Source: an uncultured Christensenella sp.
GTDB taxonomy: Bacteria > Bacillota > Clostridia > Christensenellales > Borkfalkiaceae
Direction of reading: 5' to 3'
DNA: 64,000 bases
Assembly: GCA_910578195.1 (NCBI GenBank)
Contig: CAJTOY010000004.1
Coordinates: 1-64,000 of the forward strand
A program made the position numbers and the translations under genes. Numbering within the stretch: position 1 is the first letter of the stretch; every line of letters starts with the position of its first letter. The notes below the pieces were generated by a model. It was not told the DNA's origin, made no database searches, and saw nothing but the letters and a program-made list of their open reading frames with translations. Positions 1-7,626 of this stretch are shown here, piece after piece.

Positions 1-21
1 CGGGAACGAGGGGCGGGGCGG

Positions 22-54
22 TTTACGCCCGCGCCTTTTCGGCGCGGGCGTAAA
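22..54 (-). terminator. GC-rich hairpin ending the gltD-like transcript
   Basis: A perfect 14-bp inverted repeat (arms 22-35 and 41-54, loop TTTTC in plus orientation) sits directly after the stop codon of the minus-strand flavoprotein gene. No clear U-tract follows, so it may be a processing or stabilising hairpin instead of a strong intrinsic terminator. Confidence 0.6.
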
Positions 55-55
55 A

Positions 56-1279
56 TCATTCTTTCAGATTTTTCAAATAATTATCCATGGCGAACGCGAC
101 GCGCTTCGAGGTTTCCGCCGCCTCGACAACCGTCTTAGCTCCGCGCACCACGTCGCCCGACGCAAACAGTCCGGGGCGGGAGGTGGAGCCGTCCTCGTTA
201 ATCTTCGCAAGTCCGCGCTCGTTTATTTCAAGTCCCTCGGTCTGCGTAAGTATAAGATTTGACGGCCTTTGCGAAACGCAAATCATTACCGTGTCCGCCT
301 TCATAAGCTCGGGCTTGTCCGAGGTGGAAATTACGCGGTGGTTTTCGTCGCAGACCGTGTCCGCGAACATAACTCCCTCGTCGGTAATCTCGACGGGCGC
401 CTTGTTGAAAATAAATTCCGCGCCCTCGATTTCGGCGTATTCCTTTTCCTCCTCGCTCGCGGTGTATCTGTCCGACCGCACCACGATTTTAACGTTCTTC
501 GCGCCCCGCCTTAAAGCCGTGCGCGCGACGTCCATTGCCACGTTGCCCGCGCCGATAACCACGACGTTATTGCCGAGCTCGTAGACCTCGGGGCGTTCGA
601 GGAAGTGCACGCCGTAGTGGACGTGCCCCAGCGTTTCGCCCTTGATATTCAAAGATATGGGCCACGTTACGCCTGTGCCTATCGAAATAGCCTTGAAGCC
701 GTCGCGGAACAGTTCCTCTATTCCGAACGCTTTGCCAATAGTCACATTGAATTTGATTTTTACCCCGAGCCTCTTCAAAAACGTCTCATATCTGTCGATA
801 ATGGTTTTAGGCAGTCTGAATTCGGGTATGCCGTAGCGCAGAACCCCGCCTATCTCCGATTTCGACTCGAACATAGTCACGTCGTAGCCGAGCTGAGCCA
901 TTTTAATTGCGATTACGATACCTGCGGGCCCCGCGCCCACTACCGCGACTTTAATGCCGTTCGGCTCGGCGCGCTCAACCTCGACGCTGTCGAGGTAGTG
1001 CGAGGAAATAAAATTTTCTATCGTGGAAATTTCCACGGGCTCGCCCTTGATTCCGCGCACGCAGTGCCCCTGGCACTGGTTGCCGTGGTTGCAGACTATC
1101 GAGCAGACCGCGGACAGCGGGTTATTTTCGAAAAGCATTTTTCCCGCCTTCTTGATGTCGCCGTTTAAAAACGAGGAAATCATAAGCGGTATGGGTGTGT
1201 TGATGGGGCAGCCCTTTCTGCACAAAGGGTTTTTACAGTTGAGGCAGCGCTTTGCCTCGGCGATTACGTTATGTGCCAT
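56..1279 (-). CDS. GltD-like NAD(P)H:FAD oxidoreductase with N-terminal Fe-S cysteines
   Basis: 407-residue protein of the glutamate synthase small subunit (GltD/NfnB/DPD N-terminal) family. Two cysteine clusters (C12-C15-C20-C24 and C59-C63-C69-C73) match the Fe-S binding N-terminal domain. A first Rossmann motif GAGPAG near residue 115 should bind FAD and a second GAGNVAMD near 240 should bind NAD(P)H. No gltA partner is adjacent, so its electron acceptor is unknown; calling it glutamate synthase would be premature. The start at 1279 is preferred over 1297 because GAGG lies 8 nt upstream. It lies downstream of the HIT gene, separated by hairpin repeat copy A. Confidence 0.85.
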   Translation of the reverse strand: MAHNVIAEAKRCLNCKNPLCRKGCPINTPIPLMISSFLNGDIKKAGKMLFENNPLSAVCSIVCNHGNQCQGHCVRGIKGEPVEISTIENFISSHYLDSVEVERAEPNGIKVAVVGAGPAGIVIAIKMAQLGYDVTMFESKSEIGGVLRYGIPEFRLPKTIIDRYETFLKRLGVKIKFNVTIGKAFGIEELFRDGFKAISIGTGVTWPISLNIKGETLGHVHYGVHFLERPEVYELGNNVVVIGAGNVAMDVARTALRRGAKNVKIVVRSDRYTASEEEKEYAEIEGAEFIFNKAPVEITDEGVMFADTVCDENHRVISTSDKPELMKADTVMICVSQRPSNLILTQTEGLEINERGLAKINEDGSTSRPGLFASGDVVRGAKTVVEAAETSKRVAFAMDNYLKNLKE

Positions 1280-1302
1280 TATTTTACCTCTTATCATTTA
1301 TT

Positions 1303-1419
1303 AACCGCGTATATACTTCGCAATACTGCGTTGAACTGCGTTTTTCTTGTTCGTTTACATCTTTGTAAACTCTCTGCGAAAAGCCTCGTTCGCCTTGTCT
1401 TGCCCGTATCTCCGCGGTT
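1303..1419. repeat. Dispersed covarying hairpin element, copy A
   Basis: Full copy of the window's dispersed element (117 nt). Tiers pair as AACCGCG/CGCGGTT, ATAC/GTAT, GCAATAC/GTCTTGC (one T x C mismatch), TTTTC/GAAAA and apical GTTTACA/TGTAAAC. It lies between the HIT gene stop and the gltD-like gene start, so it is reversed relative to their transcription. Confidence 0.85.
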
Positions 1420-1440
1420 TGGAGACGAGCAAGACGTCGG

Positions 1441-1863
1441 TTATAAAGGTGATTTTATGTCTTCGATCATTTTTGCGTATTCTTCGTCGGTTAAAAAAGT
1501 TTTCTGCGGGTTCATCCGGAAAACTCCGCCCCACTCGTCGCCGTCCTTGTATTTCGGGCAAAGGTGCATATGCAAATGACAGCCCGTGTCGCCGTACGCG
1601 CCGTAGTTCAGCTTGTCCGGCTTAAATGCTTTGTGAATGGCCTTCGCCGCGCGGTTCACGTCCGCGAAAAACGCGTTTCTTTCCGCGTCCGAAATATCGA
1701 CTATTTCACCGACGTGGTCTTTATATGCAACAATACACCTTCCGCGCTTTGACTGCTCTTTGAACAGTATTAACGTGCTGACGGAAAGGTCGCAGATATA
1801 AATGCCGAACTTGTCTAAAAGTTCTCCCCGCATACAGTATCCGCAATTACAGTCTTTCATCAT
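1441..1863 (-). CDS. HIT family nucleotide-binding hydrolase
   Basis: 140-residue protein with the histidine triad HLHMHL near residue 96, which in this superfamily cleaves nucleotide phosphoramidates or dinucleoside polyphosphates. The N-terminus carries a CxCxxC-like cysteine set (residues 5-10) seen in some zinc-containing HIT proteins. The start is ATGATG with GGAG 8-11 nt upstream; either Met could be used. Its own promoter lies at 1897-1925. The exact substrate cannot be deduced. Confidence 0.88.
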   Translation of the reverse strand: MMKDCNCGYCMRGELLDKFGIYICDLSVSTLILFKEQSKRGRCIVAYKDHVGEIVDISDAERNAFFADVNRAAKAIHKAFKPDKLNYGAYGDTGCHLHMHLCPKYKDGDEWGGVFRMNPQKTFLTDEEYAKMIEDIKSPL

Positions 1864-1896
1864 TATTTTCTCCGTTTAACATTTTGTAATACAAAA

Positions 1897-1925
1897 AGTA
1901 TATCACAAGATTTTCGGCTATTCAA
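1897..1925 (-). promoter_or_regulatory. Promoter of the HIT gene
   Basis: On the minus strand TTGAAT (1920-1925), a 17-nt spacer and TATACT (1897-1902) form a good sigma-A promoter, leaving a short leader with an SD before the HIT start. Confidence 0.75.
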
Positions 1926-2004
1926 TACCGGAATTAAAAAATTTGTAAATTTTTACAATTATAATATTTTAAAGCCTATACATACTATCGGTAAGGGGGA
2001 TTTC

Positions 2005-2175
2005 ATGGAGAAATTTATCTTAGGCGCCGCCCTCGGTATGGTCGGCGGTGCGCTTATGGTCGCTAACAACTGTAAGCTCCGCAATCTTGTCAAGAAAAAC
2101 CAAGAGGATTTCATGCAGAAAGCGGAACAGTATATCGACAGTAAGCTTGAAAAAATGGAAGGGAACAACAATTAA
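2005..2175 (+). CDS. Small single-segment membrane protein (56 aa)
   Basis: A 56-residue ORF starts at ATG 2005 with AAGGGGGA 4 nt upstream. Residues 4-20 are a glycine/alanine-rich hydrophobic stretch resembling the N-terminal segment of YtxH-type proteins, followed by a charged amphipathic C-terminal half. A TATAAT box lies at 1960-1965, though its -35 is poor, and a strong terminator follows at 2180. No function can be assigned. Confidence 0.7.
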   Translation: MEKFILGAALGMVGGALMVANNCKLRNLVKKNQEDFMQKAEQYIDSKLEKMEGNNN

Positions 2176-2179
2176 CCCG

Positions 2180-2217
2180 AATATTGCCGTACGTTGAGTA
2201 CGGCAATATTGCTTTTT
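2180..2217 (+). terminator. Intrinsic terminator of the 56-aa gene
   Basis: Perfect 13-bp stem (2180-2192 with 2198-2210), loop GTTGA, followed by GCTTTTTATG. Confidence 0.88.
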
Positions 2218-2221
2218 ATGC

Positions 2222-2250
2222 TTGTCTTTATAAAAAAGTTGTGTTATACT
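2222..2250 (+). promoter_or_regulatory. ruvX promoter giving a leaderless transcript
   Basis: TTGTCT (2222-2227), a 17-nt spacer and TATACT (2245-2250). Only 7 nt separate the -10 box from the ATG at 2258, so transcription should start at or next to the start codon. No SD is present. Confidence 0.8.
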
Positions 2251-2257
2251 CTTTTAT

Positions 2258-2674
2258 ATGGAAAGATACGTCGCGTTCGACATAGGCGACAGACGCATAG
2301 GCGTCGCCATATCAGACCCTTTCAATACATACGCGCTGCCCTCGCAGACGTATTTTCGCAAGGGCTTCAAAGAGGACGTCGAGGCGATTGCGCAAATCGC
2401 GTCGTCCAAGGGCGCAACGGTTATTATTTGCGGACTGCCCGTCAACTTCGACGGCACCGAAGCCGTCCAGACCGAAAAGACGAGGCGGTTTATCGACGCC
2501 TTGAAGAAAAAGACGGCGATACCCGTTATCTGCGAGGACGAGCGGTTCACGACGAAAATGGCGCACGAAACTCTTATATCCGAGGGCATGCGCCGCGAGA
2601 AGCGTAAAAATTACGTCGACGCGCTCGCCGCCGCGAACATTTTAGACGGTTATCTTTCGAAATTAAAAAAATAA
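2258..2674 (+). CDS. ruvX: Putative pre-16S rRNA nuclease YqgF/RuvX
   Basis: 138 residues, normal for the RNase H-like YqgF family, which matures the 16S rRNA 5' end. Visible motifs are FDIGDRRIGVAISDP at the N-terminus, GLPVNFDG, EDERFTT, and the C-terminal KNYVDALAAANIL carrying the late acidic residue. The start codon sits 7 nt behind a consensus -10 box and has no SD, so it is predicted to be translated from a leaderless mRNA. The next gene (DUF1292) follows after 10 nt, as in many Clostridia. Confidence 0.93.
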   Translation: MERYVAFDIGDRRIGVAISDPFNTYALPSQTYFRKGFKEDVEAIAQIASSKGATVIICGLPVNFDGTEAVQTEKTRRFIDALKKKTAIPVICEDERFTTKMAHETLISEGMRREKRKNYVDALAAANILDGYLSKLKK

Positions 2675-2684
2675 AGGAGAAAAA

Positions 2685-2972
2685 ATGAGCGAGGAAGTTT
2701 TGGACGGAGAGGTCGATCTCGACGAGGAGATTATCGAACTTATCGACGATAACGAAAACATAATCAAATTCAGATTTTTGGACGTGACCGAGTACAAGGG
2801 CGAAAGGTACGCCCTTCTGCTTGCCGCGGAACCCAACGACGTTGTGGAAGAGGACGAGGTGGTCATATTCCGTCTCAACGAGGCGGGCGACGCGTTCGAG
2901 CCTATCGAGGACGACAATCTTTTACAGGAAGTTTTCGACTTTTATCAAAGCGAAGCCGAAGAAGAAAATTAA
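2685..2972 (+). CDS. DUF1292 (YrzB-type) acidic protein
   Basis: 95-residue, very acidic protein of the DUF1292 family, with the typical N-terminal IELIDDNENIIKFRFLDV segment and the ERYALLL...EDEVVIFRL core. It has AAAGGAG 5 nt before the ATG and is co-transcribed with ruvX, the usual neighbour of this family in Firmicutes (ruvX-yrzB). The function is unknown. Confidence 0.9.
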   Translation: MSEEVLDGEVDLDEEIIELIDDNENIIKFRFLDVTEYKGERYALLLAAEPNDVVEEDEVVIFRLNEAGDAFEPIEDDNLLQEVFDFYQSEAEEEN

Positions 2973-3020
2973 CCGAAAGCTGCGGGCGGAAAACATTCCG
3001 CCCGCAGCTTTCGGTTATTC
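2973..3020 (+). terminator. Strong terminator of the ruvX operon
   Basis: A 19-bp perfect stem (2973-2991 with 2996-3014), loop AACA, immediately after the stop codon and followed by a T-rich stretch. Confidence 0.88.
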
Positions 3021-3033
3021 TATATTATAACTG

Positions 3034-3073
3034 TCCAAAATGGACCTTGTCAAGCAAATTAGTCCATTTTGGA
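3034..3073 (+). promoter_or_regulatory. Pair of palindromic operators upstream of an XRE gene
   Basis: TCCAAAATGGA (3034-3044) and TCCATTTTGGA (3063-3073) are each near-palindromic and are exact reverse complements of one another, spaced 29 nt centre to centre. They lie just before the XRE gene and are the natural candidates for its autoregulatory operators. Confidence 0.65.
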
Positions 3074-3096
3074 TTAAAATATTTATGAGGTGAAAC

Positions 3097-3294
3097 ATGT
3101 ACGGACAAAAAATCAGAGAATTAAGGCAGGAAAAAAATTTAACACAGTTACAGCTTGCGGAAATGCTTGATACTACTGCAAGTACTGTTGGTAAATATGA
3201 GAGGGAATTTTTACAACCTAACGTGGATATGATAACTAAACTCTGTAAGATATTCGATGTTTCGGCGGATTATCTTTTAGGGCTGAAAGATTAA
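3097..3294 (+). CDS. Small XRE-family HTH regulator (65 aa)
   Basis: A single helix-turn-helix domain and nothing else. LTQLQLAEMLDTTASTVGKYE is the HTH, and the tail DVSADYLLGLKD is the common end of Cro/CI-type regulators. A GAGGTG SD lies 6 nt before the ATG. No effector gene lies next to it, and the nearest downstream gene is rpsB with its own promoter. It probably represses itself through the paired operators upstream. Confidence 0.85.
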   Translation: MYGQKIRELRQEKNLTQLQLAEMLDTTASTVGKYEREFLQPNVDMITKLCKIFDVSADYLLGLKD

Positions 3295-3315
3295 TATTAT
3301 TTTCGTTAAAACCGC

Positions 3316-3477
3316 TTTACAATTTTTTTTTTATCTGTTAGAATAATACAGCTATAAAAATTCACACTCGTAAAGCGGGCGTTCCGTGGCGGTAAAATCT
3401 TTCAATGCCGCAATAAACGCCGAAGGGCAGTCTGTCCGCAAGCCGCGTTTACGGGGAGGTTAAACGGAGGAATTAAA
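3316..3477 (+). promoter_or_regulatory. rpsB promoter and structured leader
   Basis: TTTACA (3316-3321), 17 nt, TAGAAT (3339-3344). The leader of about 125 nt can form a stem GGCGTT/AACGCC enclosing GCGG/CCGC, then a further G+C-rich segment before the SD (ACGGAGG). Ribosomal protein operons are often autoregulated through such leaders, but I do not recognise a catalogued S2 leader here. Confidence 0.5.
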
Positions 3478-4263
3478 ATGGCAGTAATTTCTATGAAACA
3501 GCTGCTCGAAGCGGGCGTACACTTCGGGCACCAGACGAGAAAATGGAACCCCAAAATGGGCAAGTACATTTACGCGTCGAGAAACGACATTCACATTATC
3601 GACTTGCAGCTCACCGTAGGTCTCGTCGAGGAAGCGTACAAATTTGTATGCGACGCGGTAAAGGACGGCAAATCCGTGCTTTTCGTCGGAACGAAAAAGC
3701 AGGCTCAGGACGCGGTCAAGGAAGAGGCGGAGCGCTGCGGTATGTACTATGTGAACTCCCGCTGGCTCGGCGGTACGCTTACCAACTTCAAGACTATCCG
3801 TTCGCGTATCGACAGAATGGTCAAGCTTGAAAAAATGGAGCTTTCGGGCGAGTTCGACCTTCTTCCCAAAAAGGAAGTAGCTAAGCTCAAAGAGGAAATG
3901 GGCAAACTTCAAACCAACCTCAACGGTATCAGAGACATGAACAAGCTTCCCGGCGTTATGTTTATCGTCGACCCTCATAACGAGGATATCGCGGTCAAGG
4001 AAGCGAGAAAGCTCAATATTCCCATCGTCGCTATCACAGACACAAACTGCGACCCCGACGTTATCGACTGTGTAATCCCCGGCAACGACGACGCAATCCG
4101 CGCGGTCAAGCTGATTTCTTCGGTCATCGCAAACGCGGTAATCGAAGCCAACCAGGGCGAAACCCCCGTGCTTGAAATTCCCGAGGACGGCGAACCTACC
4201 TCTATCGAAGAAGTAGTCGCGGCGGCGGACGAAATAGTTGTTGAAAAGGGAGAGGAGGAATAA
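3478..4263 (+). CDS. rpsB: 30S ribosomal protein S2
   Basis: 261 residues, full length. Family signatures include the N-terminal LLEAGVHFGHQTRKWNPKM, the VGTKKQAQ segment, and PGVMFIVDPHNEDIAVKEA. It starts at ATG 3478 behind ACGGAGG and is followed after 4 nt by tsf, the universal rpsB-tsf arrangement. The acidic tail (EVVAAADEIVVEKGEEE) is within family variation. Confidence 0.97.
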   Translation: MAVISMKQLLEAGVHFGHQTRKWNPKMGKYIYASRNDIHIIDLQLTVGLVEEAYKFVCDAVKDGKSVLFVGTKKQAQDAVKEEAERCGMYYVNSRWLGGTLTNFKTIRSRIDRMVKLEKMELSGEFDLLPKKEVAKLKEEMGKLQTNLNGIRDMNKLPGVMFIVDPHNEDIAVKEARKLNIPIVAITDTNCDPDVIDCVIPGNDDAIRAVKLISSVIANAVIEANQGETPVLEIPEDGEPTSIEEVVAAADEIVVEKGEEE

Positions 4264-4267
4264 TAAT

Positions 4268-5173
4268 ATGGCATTTACGGCAAAAGACGTTATGACTCTG
4301 CGCGACAAAAGCGGCGCGGGTATGCTCGACTGCAAGAAGGCTTTGACCGATGCAGACGGCGATATGGAAAAAGCAGCCGAGCTTTTAAGAGAGCGCGGCA
4401 TTGCGAAAGCGGTTAAAAAGGAAGGCAGAATTGCCGCCGAGGGCGTTGTAGGCGCATACGTTTGCGACAGCTGCGGCGTGGGCGTGCTTCTCGAAATCAA
4501 CTGCGAAAGCGACTTCGTGTCGCGCGGCGACAAATTCCACGGCATCGTGGACAGCGTTGCCAAGGTCGTTGCGGAAAACAAGCCCGCGGACGTTGACGCG
4601 CTCAACGAAATGAAGCTGGGCAACGAAACCGTTAAGGATTTCATTACCAACCAGACGGCGGTTATCGGCGAAAAAATTTCTATAAGAAGATTTGTTATAT
4701 TCGAAACCAAGGGCAAGCTCGAAACATATATTCATATGGGCGGCAAGGTCGGCGTTATGGTCGAAGCAGCCGATTTCAAGGCGGGTTCGGAAGAAACGTT
4801 GCACGACGTAGCCCTTCAAATCGCGGCGGCTAAGCCCTCATATCTTACCGAAGCGGATGTTCCCGCCGAGGTTCTCGCGAAGGAAAAGGAAATTATGCTC
4901 GCGCAGATGCAGAACGACCCGAAAAACGCGAACAAGCCGACCAACATTCTCGAAAAGATTGTTGCGGGCAAGATGGGCAAGTTCTATCAGGACAACTGCC
5001 TTATGGACCAGGCTTTCGTAAAAGACGACAGCCAGAAGGTATCCGCGGTTATCGGTTCGAAATTCAAGGTTGTGCGCTTCGCGCGTTTCGAAATGGGCGA
5101 GGGCATCGAGAAGAAGAGTGAAAATCTTCAGGATGAAGTGGCTAAGCAAGTAGCCGCCATGAAGAAAGCGTAA
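4268..5173 (+). CDS. tsf: Elongation factor Ts
   Basis: 301-residue nucleotide exchange factor for EF-Tu. The UBA-like N-terminal domain contains the MTLRDKSGAGMLDCKKAL signature, followed by the two-part dimerisation core (VLLEINCESDFVSR). The start at 4268 is preferred because AGGAGG at the rpsB 3' end is 7 nt upstream; an earlier in-frame Met would lie inside rpsB. A truncated hairpin element (copy F) and an intrinsic terminator follow. Confidence 0.97.
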   Translation: MAFTAKDVMTLRDKSGAGMLDCKKALTDADGDMEKAAELLRERGIAKAVKKEGRIAAEGVVGAYVCDSCGVGVLLEINCESDFVSRGDKFHGIVDSVAKVVAENKPADVDALNEMKLGNETVKDFITNQTAVIGEKISIRRFVIFETKGKLETYIHMGGKVGVMVEAADFKAGSEETLHDVALQIAAAKPSYLTEADVPAEVLAKEKEIMLAQMQNDPKNANKPTNILEKIVAGKMGKFYQDNCLMDQAFVKDDSQKVSAVIGSKFKVVRFARFEMGEGIEKKSENLQDEVAKQVAAMKKA

Positions 5174-5174
5174 G

Positions 5175-5246
5175 CTTCATATATGCGTCGCAATACGGCG
5201 TTAAACTGCGCTTTTCTCTGGTCGTTTACATTTGACGGCAATGAAG
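5175..5246. repeat. Dispersed hairpin element, truncated copy F
   Basis: Shows the left half of the element (ATATGCGTCGCAATAC, then GTCGTTTACAT) starting 2 nt after the tsf stop codon, but the right half is missing. CTTCAT (5175-5180) and ATGAAG (5241-5246) could still pair. It is aligned by eye to copy A. Confidence 0.6.
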
Positions 5247-5271
5247 AAAAACTAAAAAATTATTATCAAAA

Positions 5272-5302
5272 CGGCACGGTCTGATGACCGCGCCGCTTTT
5301 TT
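5272..5302 (+). terminator. tsf terminator
   Basis: Stem CGGCACGGTC/GACCGCGCCG with one A x C mismatch, loop TGAT, followed by CTTTTTT. It overlaps the 3' end of the convergent accessory gene. Confidence 0.85.
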
Positions 5303-5786
5303 AAGTTAAGTAATAATAAGATTGTATCGGTAGTCCTTGTTTTATTCTTCTAGCGTAAATTTTTTCAAGCTGCTCGTCTACTATTTTTTCAGCTTCTTCA
5401 AGTGTGAGCGTTCGTCTTTTTTTAATTACTTTTATAATCTTAATTAAAGCAAAATGGTTAAAATATTTATCGTCAATCACGCCCGCATATTGTTCTTTTA
5501 ACAGTGCGGTATATTTTTCGGCTTTTTTACCAATGCCGATTTCGGCTACAACTTCATCAAATCTTTTGCATAGTTCTGCTTGTTCGGCAATATATTTTGC
5601 CGAAACTCTAAATCTTGAAGAGTTTCTTTTTGTGGATTTTTCCACCTCCTTTACGGTAGAATAAAAACTTTCACGTTTAATTTGTATTATTCGCTCGTCC
5701 TTTTCGTGGAATTTAACTATATAGAAATCTCTGTCCGATAATTTTATGCAAAGTTCATTTAAGATATCGAATTGTTCTTTGTTCAA
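5301..5786 (-). CDS. Accessory hypothetical protein (161 aa)
   Basis: Unrecognised lysine/glutamate-rich soluble protein, predicted largely helical, with a basic centre (KIIKVIKKRRTLTLEEAEK). The start is TTG at 5786 with GGAG 9 nt upstream, overlapping nothing and 6 nt after the stop of the 53-aa gene, so the two are a minus-strand operon. The A+T content is visibly higher than in the flanking tsf and pyrH. With the palindrome at 6027 it forms an insert in a normally contiguous tsf-pyrH neighbourhood, suggesting acquisition; no mobility gene is present. Confidence 0.6.
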   Translation of the reverse strand: MNKEQFDILNELCIKLSDRDFYIVKFHEKDERIIQIKRESFYSTVKEVEKSTKRNSSRFRVSAKYIAEQAELCKRFDEVVAEIGIGKKAEKYTALLKEQYAGVIDDKYFNHFALIKIIKVIKKRRTLTLEEAEKIVDEQLEKIYARRIKQGLPIQSYYYLT

Positions 5787-5792
5787 AACGTT

Positions 5793-5954
5793 TTACTCCG
5801 TTTCCTGCAACTCTTTTAAAAGCTCGATATGGCGGACGATATCCTGAACGGTGCGTTCGGGCGTTGCAAGTTTTCTTTCGAGCTTTAAAAGTTCTTCGTT
5901 TATAGCCGCAATTTTTGCCGACCTGTCAATAAAAGTTGTGTAATTCTGTTGCAT
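5793..5954 (-). CDS. Accessory small coiled-coil-like protein (53 aa)
   Basis: ORF from ATG 5954 with GGAG 8 nt upstream to TAA 5793. It reads as a short amphipathic helix pair (AAINEELLKLERKLA, then IVRHIELLKELQETE). It precedes and is probably translationally coupled with the 161-aa gene. No family is recognised. Its size would suit an antitoxin or a phage-type accessory peptide, but there is no direct support for either. Confidence 0.55.
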   Translation of the reverse strand: MQQNYTTFIDRSAKIAAINEELLKLERKLATPERTVQDIVRHIELLKELQETE

Positions 5955-6271
5955 ATATTTCTCCTAAAAAAATAAAGTGTACCTCTTAAAAGAAGTACAC
6001 TCCGGAATGCACTTTTTTTAAGACTTGCTACAGAATTAAAATATAAACAACAGTGGTTTATAAAGTGCAGTTCCGACATACGGAACCCACCGTTGTTTAA
6101 AATATTAAATTAATTCTGTAGCGTATCAAGTGTAACACAACAATAAATTTATTTCAATAAAAATTATAAAATTTTTTAAAATTAAACGGTTTCGACATTA
6201 TTTTCTATTTTTCGCGTATTTAACGTAAGCGTTTTTTTACGCAGACAATTGCAATAATTGTTATTCAAGGG
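5955..6271. other. A+T-rich intergenic region with two palindromes
   Basis: No gene is seen. Contents are an AGTGTAC/GTACACT hairpin (5976-6001) upstream of the accessory operon, a 96-nt nested palindrome (6027-6122, listed separately), and about 150 nt of A+T-rich sequence leading to the pyrH promoter. Confidence 0.6.
6027..6122. repeat. 96-nt three-tier palindromic element
   Basis: The outer arms GCTACAGAATT/AATTCTGTAGC (11 bp, 6027-6037 and 6112-6122) enclose AACAAC-GTGG/CCAC-GTTGTT and an inner GTTCCG/CGGAAC hairpin with loop ACATA. The overall shape is that of a MITE-like or RNA-structural element. It is unrelated in sequence to the six-copy family elsewhere in the window. Confidence 0.7.
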
Positions 6272-6300
6272 TTGATTTTTACATTTCTATTTGTTATAAT
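6272..6300 (+). promoter_or_regulatory. pyrH operon promoter
   Basis: TTGATT (6272-6277), 17 nt, TATAAT (6295-6300), giving a short leader with GGGAG before ATG 6321. pyrH therefore does not depend on rpsB-tsf readthrough. Confidence 0.8.
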
Positions 6301-6320
6301 TGACAAGATAGGGAGTGCTT

Positions 6321-7040
6321 ATGAAAAATCTGAAACCTAAATATAAAAGAATATTGATAAAACTTTCGGGCGAAGCGCTTGCGGGCGAAGCGGGACACGG
6401 ACTTGACGAAAACGTCATTTCGCGCGTCGTTGACCAGATAAAGCAAATCCACGATTTGGGCGTAGAGATTGCGCTTGTAATCGGCGGCGGAAATTTCTGG
6501 CGCGGACGGCAAGGCAAAAAGATGGACAGGACCACCGCCGACCATATGGGCATGCTTGCGACGGTTATGAACTCGCTTGCAATGATGGACGCTTTGGAGC
6601 AGCAGGGAATTCCCACGCGCGTGCAGACCGCGCTGATTATGACCTCTGTGGCCGAGCCCTATATTTTAAGGCGTGCATTACATCACTTCGAAAAGGGCAG
6701 AATAGTTATAATGGCGTGCGGCACGGGCAACCCGTACTGTTCGACCGACACCGCCGCGGCGCAGCGCGCGTGCGAAATTCAAGCCGACGTTTTAATGATG
6801 GCGAAGAATATCGACGGCATTTACGACAGCGACCCCAAGGTCAACCCCTCGGCGACGAAATACGACCATATCAACTATATCGACGTCATAAAGGACGGCA
6901 TAAAGGCGATGGACGCGACCGCCGCGACAATGTGCATGGAAAACAACGTACCGGTGCTCGCGTTCGGGCTCGACGAAGAAAATTCGCTTATCAAAGCGGT
7001 ATGCGGCGATAAGCTGGGAACTATAATAGACAATAATTGA
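6321..7040 (+). CDS. pyrH: UMP kinase
   Basis: 239-residue amino-acid-kinase-fold enzyme phosphorylating UMP to UDP. Family features are KLSGEAL near the N-terminus, VIGGGNFWRG, DHMGMLATVMN, and CGTGNPYCSTDTAAA. ATG 6321 is chosen over an upstream GTG at 6315 because AGGGAG is then correctly spaced. It heads the pyrH-frr-uppS-cdsA operon (gap of 13 nt to frr). Confidence 0.96.
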   Translation: MKNLKPKYKRILIKLSGEALAGEAGHGLDENVISRVVDQIKQIHDLGVEIALVIGGGNFWRGRQGKKMDRTTADHMGMLATVMNSLAMMDALEQQGIPTRVQTALIMTSVAEPYILRRALHHFEKGRIVIMACGTGNPYCSTDTAAAQRACEIQADVLMMAKNIDGIYDSDPKVNPSATKYDHINYIDVIKDGIKAMDATAATMCMENNVPVLAFGLDEENSLIKAVCGDKLGTIIDNN

Positions 7041-7053
7041 GCGAGGATTTAAA

Positions 7054-7626
7054 ATGATTGACAACGAACAAGCTGAGGAATTATTCCTTATACTCGACGA
7101 CAAGCTTACTAAGACCGTAAGCGTGCTTAAAGAAGAATATTCGTCCGTCCGCGCGGGCAGAGCTAACCCGCACGTGCTCGACAAGGTAATGTTCGATTAT
7201 TACGGCGTTCCCACGCCCGTAACCCAGACTGCGAGCGTTTCCGTTCAGGAGGGAAGATGCCTCGTCATATCCCCGTGGGACGTTTCGGTTTTAAAGGCAA
7301 TCGAAAAGGCGATTCAGCTTTCGAATATAGGCATTACGCCCACTAACGACGGCAAGGTTATCCGCCTCGTTTTCCCCGAGCTTACCGAGGAAAGACGGCG
7401 CGAGCTTTCCAAGCAAATCAAAAAAATGGGCGAGGACGCAAAGGTTGCGGCGCGCAATAACCGCCGCGACGCAATGGACGGAATAAAAAAGCTTAAAAAC
7501 GACAAAATTCTCTCCGAGGACGAGGCGGCGGCTTGCGAAAAGGACGTTGAAAAAGCCGTTCAGGACGCAATCGCGAAAATCGACGCGGCGGCTACTGCCA
7601 AGGAAAAGGAGATTATGACGGTTTAA
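7054..7626 (+). CDS. frr: Ribosome recycling factor
   Basis: 190 residues (family about 185). It splits post-termination ribosomes with EF-G. Visible signatures are SVRAGRANPHVLDKV, LVISPWDVSVLKAIEKAI, and the C-terminal helical ELSKQIKKMGEDAKVAARN. Its stop codon overlaps the uppS start by 1 nt (TAATG), so the two should be translationally coupled. Confidence 0.97.
   Translation: MIDNEQAEELFLILDDKLTKTVSVLKEEYSSVRAGRANPHVLDKVMFDYYGVPTPVTQTASVSVQEGRCLVISPWDVSVLKAIEKAIQLSNIGITPTNDGKVIRLVFPELTEERRRELSKQIKKMGEDAKVAARNNRRDAMDGIKKLKNDKILSEDEAAACEKDVEKAVQDAIAKIDAAATAKEKEIMTV

Noticed and set aside
3460..4716. 418-codon minus-strand ORF opposite rpsB-tsf
   Set aside because: Antisense shadow of two well-supported ribosome genes; no SD and low-complexity composition.
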